Positions 1 to 9,381 of a DNA stretch of 64,000 nucleotides are shown here, piece after piece. A program made the position numbers and the translations under genes. The stretch is taken from NCBI RefSeq assembly GCF_000317245.1, contig NZ_AJLJ01000237.1, forward strand, positions 1 through 64,000. The letters run 5' to 3'. The DNA comes from Fischerella muscicola SAG 1427-1 = PCC 73103 (lineage in GTDB: Bacteria > Cyanobacteriota > Cyanobacteriia > Cyanobacteriales > Nostocaceae). The notes under the pieces are model-generated. The model had not been told where the DNA came from and searched no databases. It saw only the letters and a program-made list of their open reading frames with translations. How positions within the stretch are numbered: the first letter of the stretch is position 1; the number at the start of each line of letters is the position of its first letter.

Positions 1-14
1 TAAAGGATTCAATC

Positions 15-236
15 ATGTCTAACGAAATCAACAAAGTTACTGAACTGTCTGAACAAGAATTAGATGTTGTTGCAGGTGGTGCTATTGATCTTACCGAAGT
101 TGGCACTTTCCAACAAAATGCAAATAGTCTCGATTCAGCTTTACTTGTTGGTCCTCAAGGAACTGTATCCGTAACCGATGCTGATGAACTGAATATCGAA
201 GCTGCTGGTTTCAAGAATATTCAAATAGGTAAATAA
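15..236 (+). CDS. Double-glycine leader peptide precursor 1 (bacteriocin-like)
   Basis: A 73-residue peptide with a short leader of about 22 residues that ends in ELSEQELDVVAGG. This is the acidic double-glycine signature cleaved by C39 peptidases of peptide-exporting ABC transporters. The predicted core, from AIDLTEV onward, is about 51 residues, has no cysteine and is neutral to acidic. That argues against a lanthipeptide or a disulfide bacteriocin. Two sister precursors follow at 342 and 699 with the same leader pattern but unrelated cores, and a C39 transporter lies 3.7 kb downstream on the same strand. The window begins only 14 bases upstream, so the promoter and any preceding genes are not visible. 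The role as a secreted peptide is inferred from the leader and neighbours; its activity is unknown. Confidence 0.75.
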   Translation: MSNEINKVTELSEQELDVVAGGAIDLTEVGTFQQNANSLDSALLVGPQGTVSVTDADELNIEAAGFKNIQIGK

Positions 237-341
237 TTTTCTTTGTTTTCTTGGCAGAGGTATTGATCATAAATTAATTCAACGAGTGATTATCCTCTGC
301 TTTTATATTTACAAAAAACATCAATAACTCTGGGTTAAGTT

Positions 342-593
342 ATGTCTGATGAGAGTAAAAAAGCAATAGAATTATCTGATGAAGAATTGGATGAAGTATC
401 TGGTGGTCTCGATCTATCTGGATTCTTGAAAGATTTGAATCAAACAAGCCTGGTAAATATAGCGAATTTCAAACAAAGTAAATTTGTTCTAGACCAGGTA
501 AGCATTGTTAATTCAGAAGGCTCTTTCAATTCTTTACACATCGAAATAGTTAATACGGAATCAACTGCTATCCAAAGTCTAAATCTTAGCTAG
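342..593 (+). CDS. Double-glycine leader peptide precursor 2
   Basis: An 83-residue peptide whose leader, MSDESKKAIELSDEELDEVSGG, closely matches precursor 1 and ends at a double glycine near residue 22. The core is about 61 residues, has no cysteine, and is rich in Asn, Ser, Leu and Ile, with an alternating hydrophobic pattern near its end. It lies 105 bases after precursor 1 and 105 bases before precursor 3 on the same strand, so the three look like one transcription unit. It is presumably processed by the C39 domain of the ABC transporter at 3933. No modification enzyme is seen in the window, so the core may be secreted unmodified. Confidence 0.75.
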   Translation: MSDESKKAIELSDEELDEVSGGLDLSGFLKDLNQTSLVNIANFKQSKFVLDQVSIVNSEGSFNSLHIEIVNTESTAIQSLNLS

Positions 594-698
594 CTAATTT
601 AGATTTAACCAAAAACAGAGAAGAGATAAACAAATATTAAATTATCAACAATTCTCTGTTTTGATAAATGTAAAATTTTATAAAAAATGAGAAAAACT

Positions 699-896
699 AT
701 GTCAGATGAAATACCTAACGATAATCAAATTATAGAGTTGACTGAGCAGGAAATAGATGCTTTGGCGGGCGGGAAGGAAGACGCTCCATATGTCGCGAAG
801 CAACTTAGTTTAGTTCCTAATGATTTAGCACAGTCAGTTTCTCAATCTGTGGATAAAATCTTCTCTGCTATTCCTCTGTTAGGCTTGAATTTATAG
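699..896 (+). CDS. Double-glycine leader peptide precursor 3
   Basis: A 65-residue peptide counted from the internal ATG at 699. That start is preferred over the ATG at 687 because it gives the MSDE beginning shared with the two sister precursors. The leader ends in ELTEQEIDALAGG. The core of about 40 residues has no cysteine and ends in a hydrophobic stretch (IFSAIPLLGLNL) that could interact with membranes. Leader conservation and core divergence across the three peptides is what a family of exported peptides using one transporter would show. The 275 bases to the next gene hold no recognisable gene. Confidence 0.72.
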   Translation: MSDEIPNDNQIIELTEQEIDALAGGKEDAPYVAKQLSLVPNDLAQSVSQSVDKIFSAIPLLGLNL

Positions 897-1171
897 ACGA
901 TGTCGTCTTGACCACGCTTTTCAAGAGCTAAAAAGAGATTTTACGAGTCATCTTGAAAGAGGTGGTCTTAAGCTGGTAATACCGAATCAGGGAATGTTGT
1001 AAAGAAATATAACATTTTTGAATGGCTGCATAAATTCCTAACCTACCTCAGATAGTTACACAAAGGTTCAAACAGAGGTCGTTCTATTTTATCCTTACAT
1101 TCTGCAACATCCCTATTTATTTCCCAGTGTTTACACTCTCACACCCTTAGAAAATATAAGAGAGTTTAATT

Positions 1172-2269
1172 ATGACAGAAGTTCTACTTAAGGAACTTAG
1201 TAATAGTGATATTGATTGGATGCTAAAAACTGGTAGTAAAGAAGAAATTACTACAGGTCAAGTTCTTATTCGCCAAGGCGAACCTGTCAATGCTTTATAT
1301 ATACTCTTAGATGGAGCATTAACAGTTTCCATATCTCAAGCTGACAACAACCCACTAGGACGTGCGTTTGCGGCCCTAGAAGGTGGTGAAATGTCAGGGC
1401 GTGAAATCACCAGATTATTTAGTGGTGAAATGGTAGGAGAAATTCCTTTTATAGAATCATACTTACCTTCTACAACTGTCAAGGCACTTAAAGATTCGCA
1501 AGTTTTATCAATTCCGCAACAACAGCTAACAACAAAACTGAAACAAGATATCAGTTTTGCTGCCCATCTTTACCGAGCAAGTGCGATTTTGCTTGCAGAT
1601 AGACTAGAAAAAATAGTAAATCAACTCGGTCATAGTACCCTAGTCCTCAGCCAGCCTCGGCTAAGAGAAATCTTATTTATTTTCGCAGAATTGCATGATA
1701 GCGATATTGATTGGTTAATTGTTGCAGGAAATGTAAATCAAATTCCCGCAGGTACTATTCTTATTCCTAGCGGTAGGCCTGTGGAAGCATTGCATATTCT
1801 CCTTGATGGAAAATTGTCACTTTCTACCTCCGAGGACGATCGCAATCCTTTAGCTCGTGCATTTTCTAATCTGGAAAACAATGAAACTGTAGAACGCGAG
1901 TTTGCTAACTTGTCTAGAGGCGACATTGTAGGAGAAACCCCTTTTGTGGAGGCTCCCCCACCCTCTATGTCTGTTAAAGCCGCAGAAGATTCAATAGTCT
2001 TGTCGATTCCTCGCTGGCGATTAGCCGCTAAACTGCTGCATGATGTTGGTTTTGCTGCTCGTTTTTATCGCGTACTAGCAGTTCTGTTGGCAGATAAACA
2101 ACAAGCAATAGTTAGTCGCCTTGGTTACGGTAGGCTCAGTTATAGCACGGGTCAATCGCTGGGTCAAAATATCGAATATGAGAATGAACTGGATGCTGAT
2201 TTTTTAAGCCAAGTGGCGCTAGCTGGAGCCAGATTTGACTGGATGTTGAAAAGAATTAGCCGCACTTAA
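1172..2269 (+). CDS. Tandem cyclic nucleotide-binding domain protein of the peptide export locus
   Basis: A 365-residue protein made of two homologous copies of a Crp-like cyclic nucleotide-binding fold, roughly residues 8-155 and 170-325. Both copies contain a DIDW start, a GEPVNALYILLDG or GRPVEALHILLDG beta-roll motif, a GEMVGEIPF or GDIVGETPF turn, and a helix ending in LLAD. The last residues (FDWMLK) look like the start of a third copy. No DNA-binding helix-turn-helix and no transmembrane segment are seen. Similar proteins commonly sit beside NHLM-type export genes in cyanobacteria, which fits its place between the precursors and the HlyD gene. Ligand binding is uncertain because the canonical phosphate-binding cassette is degenerate in both copies. 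Confidence 0.75.
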   Translation: MTEVLLKELSNSDIDWMLKTGSKEEITTGQVLIRQGEPVNALYILLDGALTVSISQADNNPLGRAFAALEGGEMSGREITRLFSGEMVGEIPFIESYLPSTTVKALKDSQVLSIPQQQLTTKLKQDISFAAHLYRASAILLADRLEKIVNQLGHSTLVLSQPRLREILFIFAELHDSDIDWLIVAGNVNQIPAGTILIPSGRPVEALHILLDGKLSLSTSEDDRNPLARAFSNLENNETVEREFANLSRGDIVGETPFVEAPPPSMSVKAAEDSIVLSIPRWRLAAKLLHDVGFAARFYRVLAVLLADKQQAIVSRLGYGRLSYSTGQSLGQNIEYENELDADFLSQVALAGARFDWMLKRISRT

Positions 2270-2318
2270 ATTCAGGGAACAGAAAGACAATGTGTGTAAT
2301 TAATTCTCCCTGAGTATT

Positions 2319-2366
2319 TAACTGGTAACTGGTAACTGGTAACTCATAACTCATAACTCATAACTA
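2319..2366. repeat. Heptameric short tandem repeats (STRR)
   Basis: Tandem 7-base units (taactgg about three times, then taactca about three times) lie just upstream of the HlyD-like gene. Such heptameric repeats are typical of heterocystous cyanobacterial intergenic regions. A related taatgac/taataac run precedes the two ABC transporter genes, near 3914-3930 and 6402-6424. Confidence 0.8.
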
Positions 2367-2377
2367 ATATTAAGATT

Positions 2378-3817
2378 ATGGTTATTCAAAAAAATAATCT
2401 GTTTCGTAAACAAGCTTTAGATCATTCGTCTTCACCTGAGCGCTTAGATCAGTTAATGCAAGTAGTTAGCCCGACGAAGTGGCTACCTTTAATTGGTTTA
2501 GGTATTTTGGTTGCATCTGGTTTGACCTGGAGTGTATTGGGTCGTATTCCGATTACAGTTGAGGGTAAAGGTGTACTTATCTTTCCTAGCAAAGTAGTCG
2601 GATTCGACTTTCCTTCTTCAGGACAATTGCAAACATTGAATGTACGTGTTGGTGACTTTGTTAAGAAAGGACAAGTGATAGGAACAATTGACCAAAATGA
2701 ACTGCAAGCGCAGATTTTACAACAACGCACCAAATTATCACAACTACAAGCCCAGGATCAAGATGCTAATTCACTTCAAGATCAACGCACTCAACAGCAG
2801 ATCATTACGATCGCTCAACAGCGCCAAAACTTAGAAGTACAATTACAGCAAGCTCAGGCTCTGACTCCAATTCTTAAAAGCAAAAATTTGGGTGCGATCG
2901 ATCAACAGCGACAAAACCTATTACAAAATTTGCGTGATGCTGAAACTTTGGCTCCTACTCTGAAGGTGAGACTTGAGCGGCGTCAAGCGCTGAAGAATGA
3001 AGGAGCTATTTCTGATGATACAGTGTTGGAAGCACAACAAACCTACCTCAATAGTCTCCAAAAAATTTCCGAACTCAAACAACAACTTAAGCAGCTCGAC
3101 ATCAGTCAGGTTCAAGCTCAAAAATCTTACTTAGAGAATCTCAGCCAAATTGATAATTTCAAAACTCAATTGACAGAACTAAACGCTCAACAAAAAAGCC
3201 TAGAAGAACGAAATTTTCAAACTTCAGTTACTCGGAAAAATCAGATTCAAGATTTGCAGCGTAGCATTGCCCAATTAGAATTACAGCTAAAAAACAATAC
3301 TCAAGTTATCAGTAATTATACTGGAAAAATTTTAGAGCTTACAGTCAATCCTGGACAAAGCTTGGCTCCAGGAACTCGACTTGGCACAATAGATGTTCAA
3401 CAAACACCATCTGCAAAGTTACAAGCAGTTGTATTTATTCCTGTTAATGACGGCAAAAAACTACAAAAAGGAATGAAGTTACAAATTACACCATCTACAG
3501 TTGAGCGAGAACGCTTTGGTGGAATTGTTGGTGCGATCGCTGATGTTTCACCCTTTCCAATCACAAAAGCAGGTGCAGCAAAAGTCGTAGGTAATGCAGA
3601 CATTGTTAACAGTTTAGTAACCGCACAACCCCAGATCCAAGTCATCGCCGAACTTCAACCAGACACCTCAACTTTCAGTGGTTACAAGTGGTCTTCTTCT
3701 AAAGGCCCAGAACAGAAAATAACTTCTGGTACAACTTCCTCCGTGCGAGTTACCGTCAAAGAAGAAGCACCAATTAGTTTTGTATTGCCGATTCTTAAAT
3801 CCATTGGTGGATCGTAG
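2378..3817 (+). CDS. NHLM-type secretion protein, HlyD family membrane fusion protein
   Basis: A 479-residue periplasmic adaptor. A single transmembrane helix lies at about residues 36-57 after a short cytoplasmic tail. A biotinyl-lipoyl-like half motif follows (GQLQTLNVRVGDFVKKGQVIG), then long glutamine-rich coiled-coil hairpins over about residues 110-310. The second lipoyl half (LELTVNPGQSLAPGTRLGTI) and a beta-barrel domain complete it. This order is standard for HlyD-type adaptors that couple an inner-membrane ABC exporter to the outer membrane. It precedes two ABC transporter genes on the same strand, so it most likely serves export of the double-glycine peptides upstream. The outer-membrane channel (TolC-like) is not in the window. 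Confidence 0.88.
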   Translation: MVIQKNNLFRKQALDHSSSPERLDQLMQVVSPTKWLPLIGLGILVASGLTWSVLGRIPITVEGKGVLIFPSKVVGFDFPSSGQLQTLNVRVGDFVKKGQVIGTIDQNELQAQILQQRTKLSQLQAQDQDANSLQDQRTQQQIITIAQQRQNLEVQLQQAQALTPILKSKNLGAIDQQRQNLLQNLRDAETLAPTLKVRLERRQALKNEGAISDDTVLEAQQTYLNSLQKISELKQQLKQLDISQVQAQKSYLENLSQIDNFKTQLTELNAQQKSLEERNFQTSVTRKNQIQDLQRSIAQLELQLKNNTQVISNYTGKILELTVNPGQSLAPGTRLGTIDVQQTPSAKLQAVVFIPVNDGKKLQKGMKLQITPSTVERERFGGIVGAIADVSPFPITKAGAAKVVGNADIVNSLVTAQPQIQVIAELQPDTSTFSGYKWSSSKGPEQKITSGTTSSVRVTVKEEAPISFVLPILKSIGGS

Positions 3818-3932
3818 AGATTGGGGATTGAGAGACGCGGGGATAGAAGAGAAGGACAAGGGGAATAACTATAACTATTGCCTATTGACTAATTCCCTGT
3901 TCCCTCTTATCAATTACTAATGACTAATAACT

Positions 3933-6317
3933 ATGTTAAAGCGAATATTACAAACACTACCTAAAAAACGCAAAGATACCCGGCGTCGTACTCCCACCTT
4001 ATTACAAATGGAGGCTGTGGAATGTGGCGCTGCTTCTTTAGGAATTATTCTTGGTTATTATGGTCGAATTGTACCGTTGGCGAAACTCCGTCAAGATTGC
4101 GATGTGTCGCGTGATGGAAGTAAAGCTACTAATGTTCTTGCTGCTGCTCGAAGCTATGGCTTAAATGCCAAAGGTTTCAAGACAGATTTGGATGGACTGC
4201 GAGAAATGGCATGTCCTTACATTGTGTTTTGGAATTTCAACCATTTCTTGGTGGTAGAAGGATTTGGAAAAGATCGAGTTTATCTTAATGATCCTGCGAG
4301 TGGGCCACGCCATGTTTCCATGCAGGAATTTAGCAATTCTTTCACGGGTGTAGTGTTAGTTTTGCAACCTGGGCCAGAGTTCAAAAGAGGAGGACACAAA
4401 CCCAGCATTGTTGCAGCTTTGTGGCAAAGAATGCGCTTTTCTGTTGTGGCACTTGTATATTGTGTAGTAGCAGGATTATTCTTGGTAATTCCTGGAATGG
4501 CGATGCCAGCTTTTTCTCAGGTATTTGTAGATAATATTTTAATTCAGGGTCGCAAAGAATGGTTGAATCCTCTGATTATAGGGATTTTGTTCACAGCATT
4601 AATTACTGGATTTTTGACACTGTTACAGTTGCAGTCTCTGCGCCGGATGAAAATCAAGCTGTCTGTGGGAATGTCCAGTCAATTCCTGTGGCATATTTTA
4701 CACTTACCTGTGAGTTTTTACGATCAACGATTTGCCGGGGAAATCAGCAGCCGTGTCCAGCTTAATGACTCTTTAGCAGGTCTGCTTTCTGGTAAATTAG
4801 CCACCACTGCGATCGCAGCAATTACGGTAATTTTTTATGCAGTGATTATGCTGCAATATGACGTAGTACTAACTTCAATTGGCATAGCTTTTGTTGCTTT
4901 TAATCTCCTCGCCTTGCAGTGGGTATCACGACGGCGCGTAGATGCCAATATGCGATATCAACAGGATCAAGGCAAGGTTACTGGGGTATCAATTTCTGGT
5001 CTCCAAAGTATGGAAACGCTCAAGTCATCCGGCTTGGAGTCAGATTTTTTCTCCAGATGGGCTGGTTACTATGCCAAATCGATCAACGCTAAACAGGAAA
5101 TGGATGTCACCAACCAGGCTTTAGGGGTATTACCTTCTTTCCTCTCTAGAATTGCTTCCATGTTACTGATTACCGTCGGTGGTTTACGGGTGATAGATGG
5201 ACATTTGAGTATTGGGATGCTGGTAGCATTTCAGGCTCTCATGCAACAATTTATGCAACCTGTGAACAATCTGATTACTTTGGGAAGCAGCCTACAAGAA
5301 GTAGAAGGTAGTATTACGCGCTTGGATGATGTGTTGCGTAACCCGACTGATCGGGGAGCGAGGAACGGGGAGCGGGGACATGAGGACGCGGGGATAGGAG
5401 GACAAAGGGGACAGGGAGGACAGGGGGATCTGGGAAGACAAGAAGTAGAGGCTGGACTCCAAGGAAGGAAAGGAAATCAGCAAATGAACGATATTTTTGA
5501 TAAATTATCTACTTCGCCTGATCAAACTGTTATTCAAGCTTCTGTTTCACCCCGTGTTTCCGTACCTGCTGCGCCAACAACTAAATTACAGGGATACGTT
5601 GAGTTACGCAATGTCACATTTGGCTATAACCGGGTTGCTGCTCCTTTAATTGAAAATTTTAATTTCTCTCTAAAACCAGGACAGCGAGTTGCTTTGGTGG
5701 GTGGAAGTGGTTCTGGTAAGTCTACGATCGCTAAAATGATTGCTGGATTATATGAACCTTGGGAAGGAGAAATCCTGTTTGATGGTCAACCTAGAAGTGA
5801 AATTCCTCGCCAAGTTTTAGTTAATTCTCTGGCTTTAGTTGAACAAGATATTTTTCTATTTGCTGGCAGTGTTAGAGAAAATTTAACACTCTGGGATACC
5901 ACTGTACCAGAAAGTAATTTGATACGTGCTTGTAAAGATGCAGCCATCCACGATATTGTGATCTCTTTGCCTGGTGGTTACGGTGCTGAACTATTAGAAG
6001 GCGCTAGTAATTTGAGCGGCGGTCAGCGACAGCGTTTGGAAATTGCCCGCTCTTTAGTGAATAATCCCGCTATTTTGGTGATGGATGAAGCTACCAGCGC
6101 TCTTGATACTGAGACAGAAAAAATTATTGACCGGAAACTGCGCCAGCGCGGTTGTACTTGCATTATAGTGGCACATCGACTCAGCACGATTCGCGATTGC
6201 GATGAAATTATTGTCTTGGAACGGGGAAAAGTCGTCCAACGCGGAACCCATGAGGAATTAAAGCAGGTTGAGGGTAAGTATCTGGAGTTGATTCGGAGTG
6301 AGGGGGGAGCGCTCTAA
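3933..6317 (+). CDS. NHLM-type peptidase/permease/ATP-binding ABC exporter (C39 domain)
   Basis: A 794-residue bacteriocin-type exporter. The N-terminal C39 peptidase has the catalytic Cys31 in VECGAAS, His in NHFLVVEG and Asp in LNDPASG. A six-helix exporter domain follows (about residues 160-450), then an ATPase domain with Walker A GGSGSGKST, signature LSGGQRQR and Walker B ILVMDEATSALD. It would cleave the double-glycine leaders and export the cores. The protein is longer than usual because the linker between membrane and ATPase domains, about residues 470-515, is encoded by a G-rich intergenic-type repeat, giving a Gly/Arg/Glu-rich stretch. The reading frame stays open through it, so the protein is probably functional. 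Confidence 0.9.
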   Translation: MLKRILQTLPKKRKDTRRRTPTLLQMEAVECGAASLGIILGYYGRIVPLAKLRQDCDVSRDGSKATNVLAAARSYGLNAKGFKTDLDGLREMACPYIVFWNFNHFLVVEGFGKDRVYLNDPASGPRHVSMQEFSNSFTGVVLVLQPGPEFKRGGHKPSIVAALWQRMRFSVVALVYCVVAGLFLVIPGMAMPAFSQVFVDNILIQGRKEWLNPLIIGILFTALITGFLTLLQLQSLRRMKIKLSVGMSSQFLWHILHLPVSFYDQRFAGEISSRVQLNDSLAGLLSGKLATTAIAAITVIFYAVIMLQYDVVLTSIGIAFVAFNLLALQWVSRRRVDANMRYQQDQGKVTGVSISGLQSMETLKSSGLESDFFSRWAGYYAKSINAKQEMDVTNQALGVLPSFLSRIASMLLITVGGLRVIDGHLSIGMLVAFQALMQQFMQPVNNLITLGSSLQEVEGSITRLDDVLRNPTDRGARNGERGHEDAGIGGQRGQGGQGDLGRQEVEAGLQGRKGNQQMNDIFDKLSTSPDQTVIQASVSPRVSVPAAPTTKLQGYVELRNVTFGYNRVAAPLIENFNFSLKPGQRVALVGGSGSGKSTIAKMIAGLYEPWEGEILFDGQPRSEIPRQVLVNSLALVEQDIFLFAGSVRENLTLWDTTVPESNLIRACKDAAIHDIVISLPGGYGAELLEGASNLSGGQRQRLEIARSLVNNPAILVMDEATSALDTETEKIIDRKLRQRGCTCIIVAHRLSTIRDCDEIIVLERGKVVQRGTHEELKQVEGKYLELIRSEGGAL
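5346..5465 (+). repeat. G-rich dispersed repeat captured inside the ABC exporter gene
   Basis: About 120 bases of purine-rich sequence (ggggagcggggacatgagga and onward) encode a low-complexity Gly/Arg/Glu linker. The same type of sequence occurs between genes at 3829-3866 and 45612-45643, and in the acyl-CoA synthetase gene near 21525-21560. This supports insertion of a dispersed repeat rather than an ancestral protein segment. Confidence 0.65.
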
Positions 6318-6435
6318 TTGCTGGGGATCGGGGATCAGGGACACAGAGAAAAACTAATGATTATTGACTATTGCACAGACGCGATTAATCGCGTCTCTAC
6401 AAATGACTAATGACTAATAACTATTAATTAAAATT

Positions 6436-9360
6436 ATGATTAATCAAATTAGTTATGTAATACCACAGGGGCAAGAATATATATTAAAGGGTAATCAACC
6501 AATTCTATTAAATGACCCGCAGACCGTTTGGTTGATTAAATCTGGTTCGATGGCGTTGTTTGCGATCGCAGTTCAAGATGGTGTTCCAGAGGGTTCGCGG
6601 CGTTATTTGTTGACTCTAGGAGATGGGGAGGCGATGTTCTCTACAATACCCAGTCAACAGGAGGAGCAACGCCAGATCCTAGCGGTATCGATGGAGGAGA
6701 CTGAACTCCTGAAGATGTCAAAAACAGATTTTAACAGGTTGATTGCCAACAACAATGATGAGGCGGTGTCTCTGGTTGAGGGCTGGGTAAATCAACTAGG
6801 CTTGGCACTATCTGAAATAGTCCCTCCAAAAATGCCTGTTAAACCAGAGGGAATTAACTTTTTCTCTTTAAATAAGGACGATATTTTTCAACCCCAATCT
6901 AGTACTGTGTCTTGGGTGGAAATTCAGGAAGGCTATGTTTGTTGGATGGGGATTGAAGAACTAGACATTTATCCCAGTTCTGGAATTCTGCCTTTGAGTG
7001 CAGATATGTGGTTGCAAGCAGATAGTATTGTTGAGCTTGCTACTACTAACACCTCAGATTTGAATAATGGAGATATTATATTAAGTAGCTTGTCTCAATT
7101 GACAATCTATTTCCTGCAAGGTATTGACTTATTAGATCAGTCGGCAACGACCGCAGAATTACGTAGATTTCAAGAAAGAGAACGTCTCAATTATCAAGTC
7201 ATGCAGGAGGCGTTGGGAGAGCTTTCGTCTGTATTGGAAGTACGGAAACCAGCTTTTTCTTCGGAGACAAAATCAGCTGATGATCCAGATCAGGCTTTGA
7301 TGATTGCTGCTGGTGCGGTGGGACGTGCTTTGGGTATTAAAATTTGTCCTCCGGCTCAATCAGAGGATCTTAGACGAGTGGTGGAACCACTAGAAGCGAT
7401 CGCTCGGGCGTCACAAGTAAGAATGCGCCGGATTTCTTTGGCTGATAAATGGTGGAAGAAAGATTCTGGCCCCATACTTACTTACACTAAAGACGATCAC
7501 CCCGTAGCAATATTACCAATCTCTGATAACCAGTACGAGATTTTTGACCCTTTGGAGCGGACTCATACTCGTGTAGATGAACACACTGCTGCTAAGTTAT
7601 CTCCGACGGGTTACGTATTTTATCGACCTTTCCCTGATACAAAATTTAAAATCCAAGATTTACTCCAGTTTGCACTGCGAGGACACATCAAGGAGCTAAT
7701 TTATATCATGCTGGCGGGAGTGATCACCAGTGTATTAGGGATGCTCACACCCCAAGCTACTGCTATCCTAATCGACAACGCCATTCCGGATGCTAACCGG
7801 GGATTATTAACGCAAATTGGCTTAGGTCTTTTGGCTGTCACCTTTGGACAAACTATGTTTGACCTGACTCAAGCGTTTGCCATCATCAGACTACAGACTT
7901 TTGCTGAATCTTCTACACAGGCGGCGGTATGGGATCGGTTGTTAAATTTGCAAGCGTCGTTTTTCCGTCAGTACTCAGTTGGTGATTTGAAGTCTCGTGT
8001 TAGTAGCATCTCGCAAATCCACCAGAAATTAAGTAGTACTGTACTTAAAAGCATTTTTTCTAGTTTCTTTGCTTTACTTAATCTTGGATTGTTGTTTTAC
8101 TACAGTTCAACACTTGCTTTGCTCGCATGTTTGGTTGCTGTTGTCAATATTGCCATCACTATTTTTTCTGGTATTTTAACTGTACAAAAGTTTCGTCCCT
8201 TGCTAGAGCTAGAAGGACAAATTTTTGGTGTGATGGTGCAGTTAATTAATGGTGTATCAAAAATTCGAGTTTCTGGCGCAGAGTCAAGAGCTTTTGCTTA
8301 CTGGAGTAGACAATACACTCATCAACTCAAGCTGATGTTGAAAACCCAGAGCATCGAAGATGGTGTTAGTTTTATCACTAAAGTCCTACCACCTTTGACA
8401 AATGCTCTCCTGTTTTGGGTTGCTGCTAGCATGATTCAAGAGTCACCCGGAAGTGGTGGTTTATCAACTGGTATTTTCCTGGCTTTCAATGCTGCGTTTG
8501 GTAGCTTTATTGGTGGAGCCACGAGTTTAAGCACCACAGTTGTAGATATTATGCAAGTGTTACCAATGTGGAAGCGTGCTGAACCAATTCTCACAGCCAT
8601 ACCAGAACTCACTTCTAGTAAAACTGATCCTGGGAGACTGTCCGGTAAGTTGCTTGTGGATCATGTGGTTTTTCGCTATCGAGATGATGGGCCGCTGACT
8701 TTGGATGATGTCATCATCAAAGCTGAACCAGGAGAGTATATTGCTCTGGTTGGGCCTTCTGGGAGTGGTAAATCAACTCTGTTTCGTTTGTTACTGGGTT
8801 TTGACCATCCAGAATCTGGCACGATTTATTACGATGGGCAAGATTTGGCTGGGTTGGATGTTAATGCTGTGCGCCGACAGTTGGGTGTAGTGATGCAAAA
8901 TAGCCGCATGATGTCGGGTTCGATCTTTGATAACATTGCTAGCGGCGCTATGATTACGATGGAAGAAGCTTGGGACGCAGCACGAGCCTCTGGTTTAGCG
9001 GATGATATCGAAACTATGCCGATGGGTATGCATACAGTAGTGAGTGAAGGTGCAACTAATTTATCAGGGGGACAACGGCAAAGGTTATTGATTGCACGGG
9101 CGTTAGTGTTGAAACCCCGGATTTTACTATTTGACGAAGCTACTAGCGCTTTAGATAATAGAACTCAAGCAATTGTCAGTGAAAGCCTGGAAAGATTACA
9201 AGTAACCAGAATTGCGATCGCTCACCGACTCAGCACTATCCGTAATGCTCACCGCATATATGTTCTTCAGGGCGGTAGGGTGGTGCAACAGGGTAGTTTC
9301 GATGAACTAGCAAAACAACAAGGGTTGTTTGCTCAATTGATGGCGCGGCAGATGCTGTAG
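6436..9360 (+). CDS. NHLM-type ABC transporter, permease/ATP-binding protein (second subunit)
   Basis: A 974-residue protein with a long N-terminal region (about residues 1-400) unlike the C39 domain. That region begins with a cupin or cyclic-nucleotide-binding-like fold (residues 1-120). An exporter membrane domain follows at about 410-690, then an ATPase with Walker A GPSGSGKST, signature LSGGQRQR and Walker B ILLFDEATSALD. This architecture matches the second ABC subunit of NHLM-type peptide export systems, in which only the partner protein carries the peptidase. The gene lies 118 bases after the C39 exporter. The two probably form a heterodimer working with the HlyD-like adaptor. Confidence 0.87.
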   Translation: MINQISYVIPQGQEYILKGNQPILLNDPQTVWLIKSGSMALFAIAVQDGVPEGSRRYLLTLGDGEAMFSTIPSQQEEQRQILAVSMEETELLKMSKTDFNRLIANNNDEAVSLVEGWVNQLGLALSEIVPPKMPVKPEGINFFSLNKDDIFQPQSSTVSWVEIQEGYVCWMGIEELDIYPSSGILPLSADMWLQADSIVELATTNTSDLNNGDIILSSLSQLTIYFLQGIDLLDQSATTAELRRFQERERLNYQVMQEALGELSSVLEVRKPAFSSETKSADDPDQALMIAAGAVGRALGIKICPPAQSEDLRRVVEPLEAIARASQVRMRRISLADKWWKKDSGPILTYTKDDHPVAILPISDNQYEIFDPLERTHTRVDEHTAAKLSPTGYVFYRPFPDTKFKIQDLLQFALRGHIKELIYIMLAGVITSVLGMLTPQATAILIDNAIPDANRGLLTQIGLGLLAVTFGQTMFDLTQAFAIIRLQTFAESSTQAAVWDRLLNLQASFFRQYSVGDLKSRVSSISQIHQKLSSTVLKSIFSSFFALLNLGLLFYYSSTLALLACLVAVVNIAITIFSGILTVQKFRPLLELEGQIFGVMVQLINGVSKIRVSGAESRAFAYWSRQYTHQLKLMLKTQSIEDGVSFITKVLPPLTNALLFWVAASMIQESPGSGGLSTGIFLAFNAAFGSFIGGATSLSTTVVDIMQVLPMWKRAEPILTAIPELTSSKTDPGRLSGKLLVDHVVFRYRDDGPLTLDDVIIKAEPGEYIALVGPSGSGKSTLFRLLLGFDHPESGTIYYDGQDLAGLDVNAVRRQLGVVMQNSRMMSGSIFDNIASGAMITMEEAWDAARASGLADDIETMPMGMHTVVSEGATNLSGGQRQRLLIARALVLKPRILLFDEATSALDNRTQAIVSESLERLQVTRIAIAHRLSTIRNAHRIYVLQGGRVVQQGSFDELAKQQGLFAQLMARQML

Positions 9361-9381
9361 GTGTTGATTTTTACCCTACAT

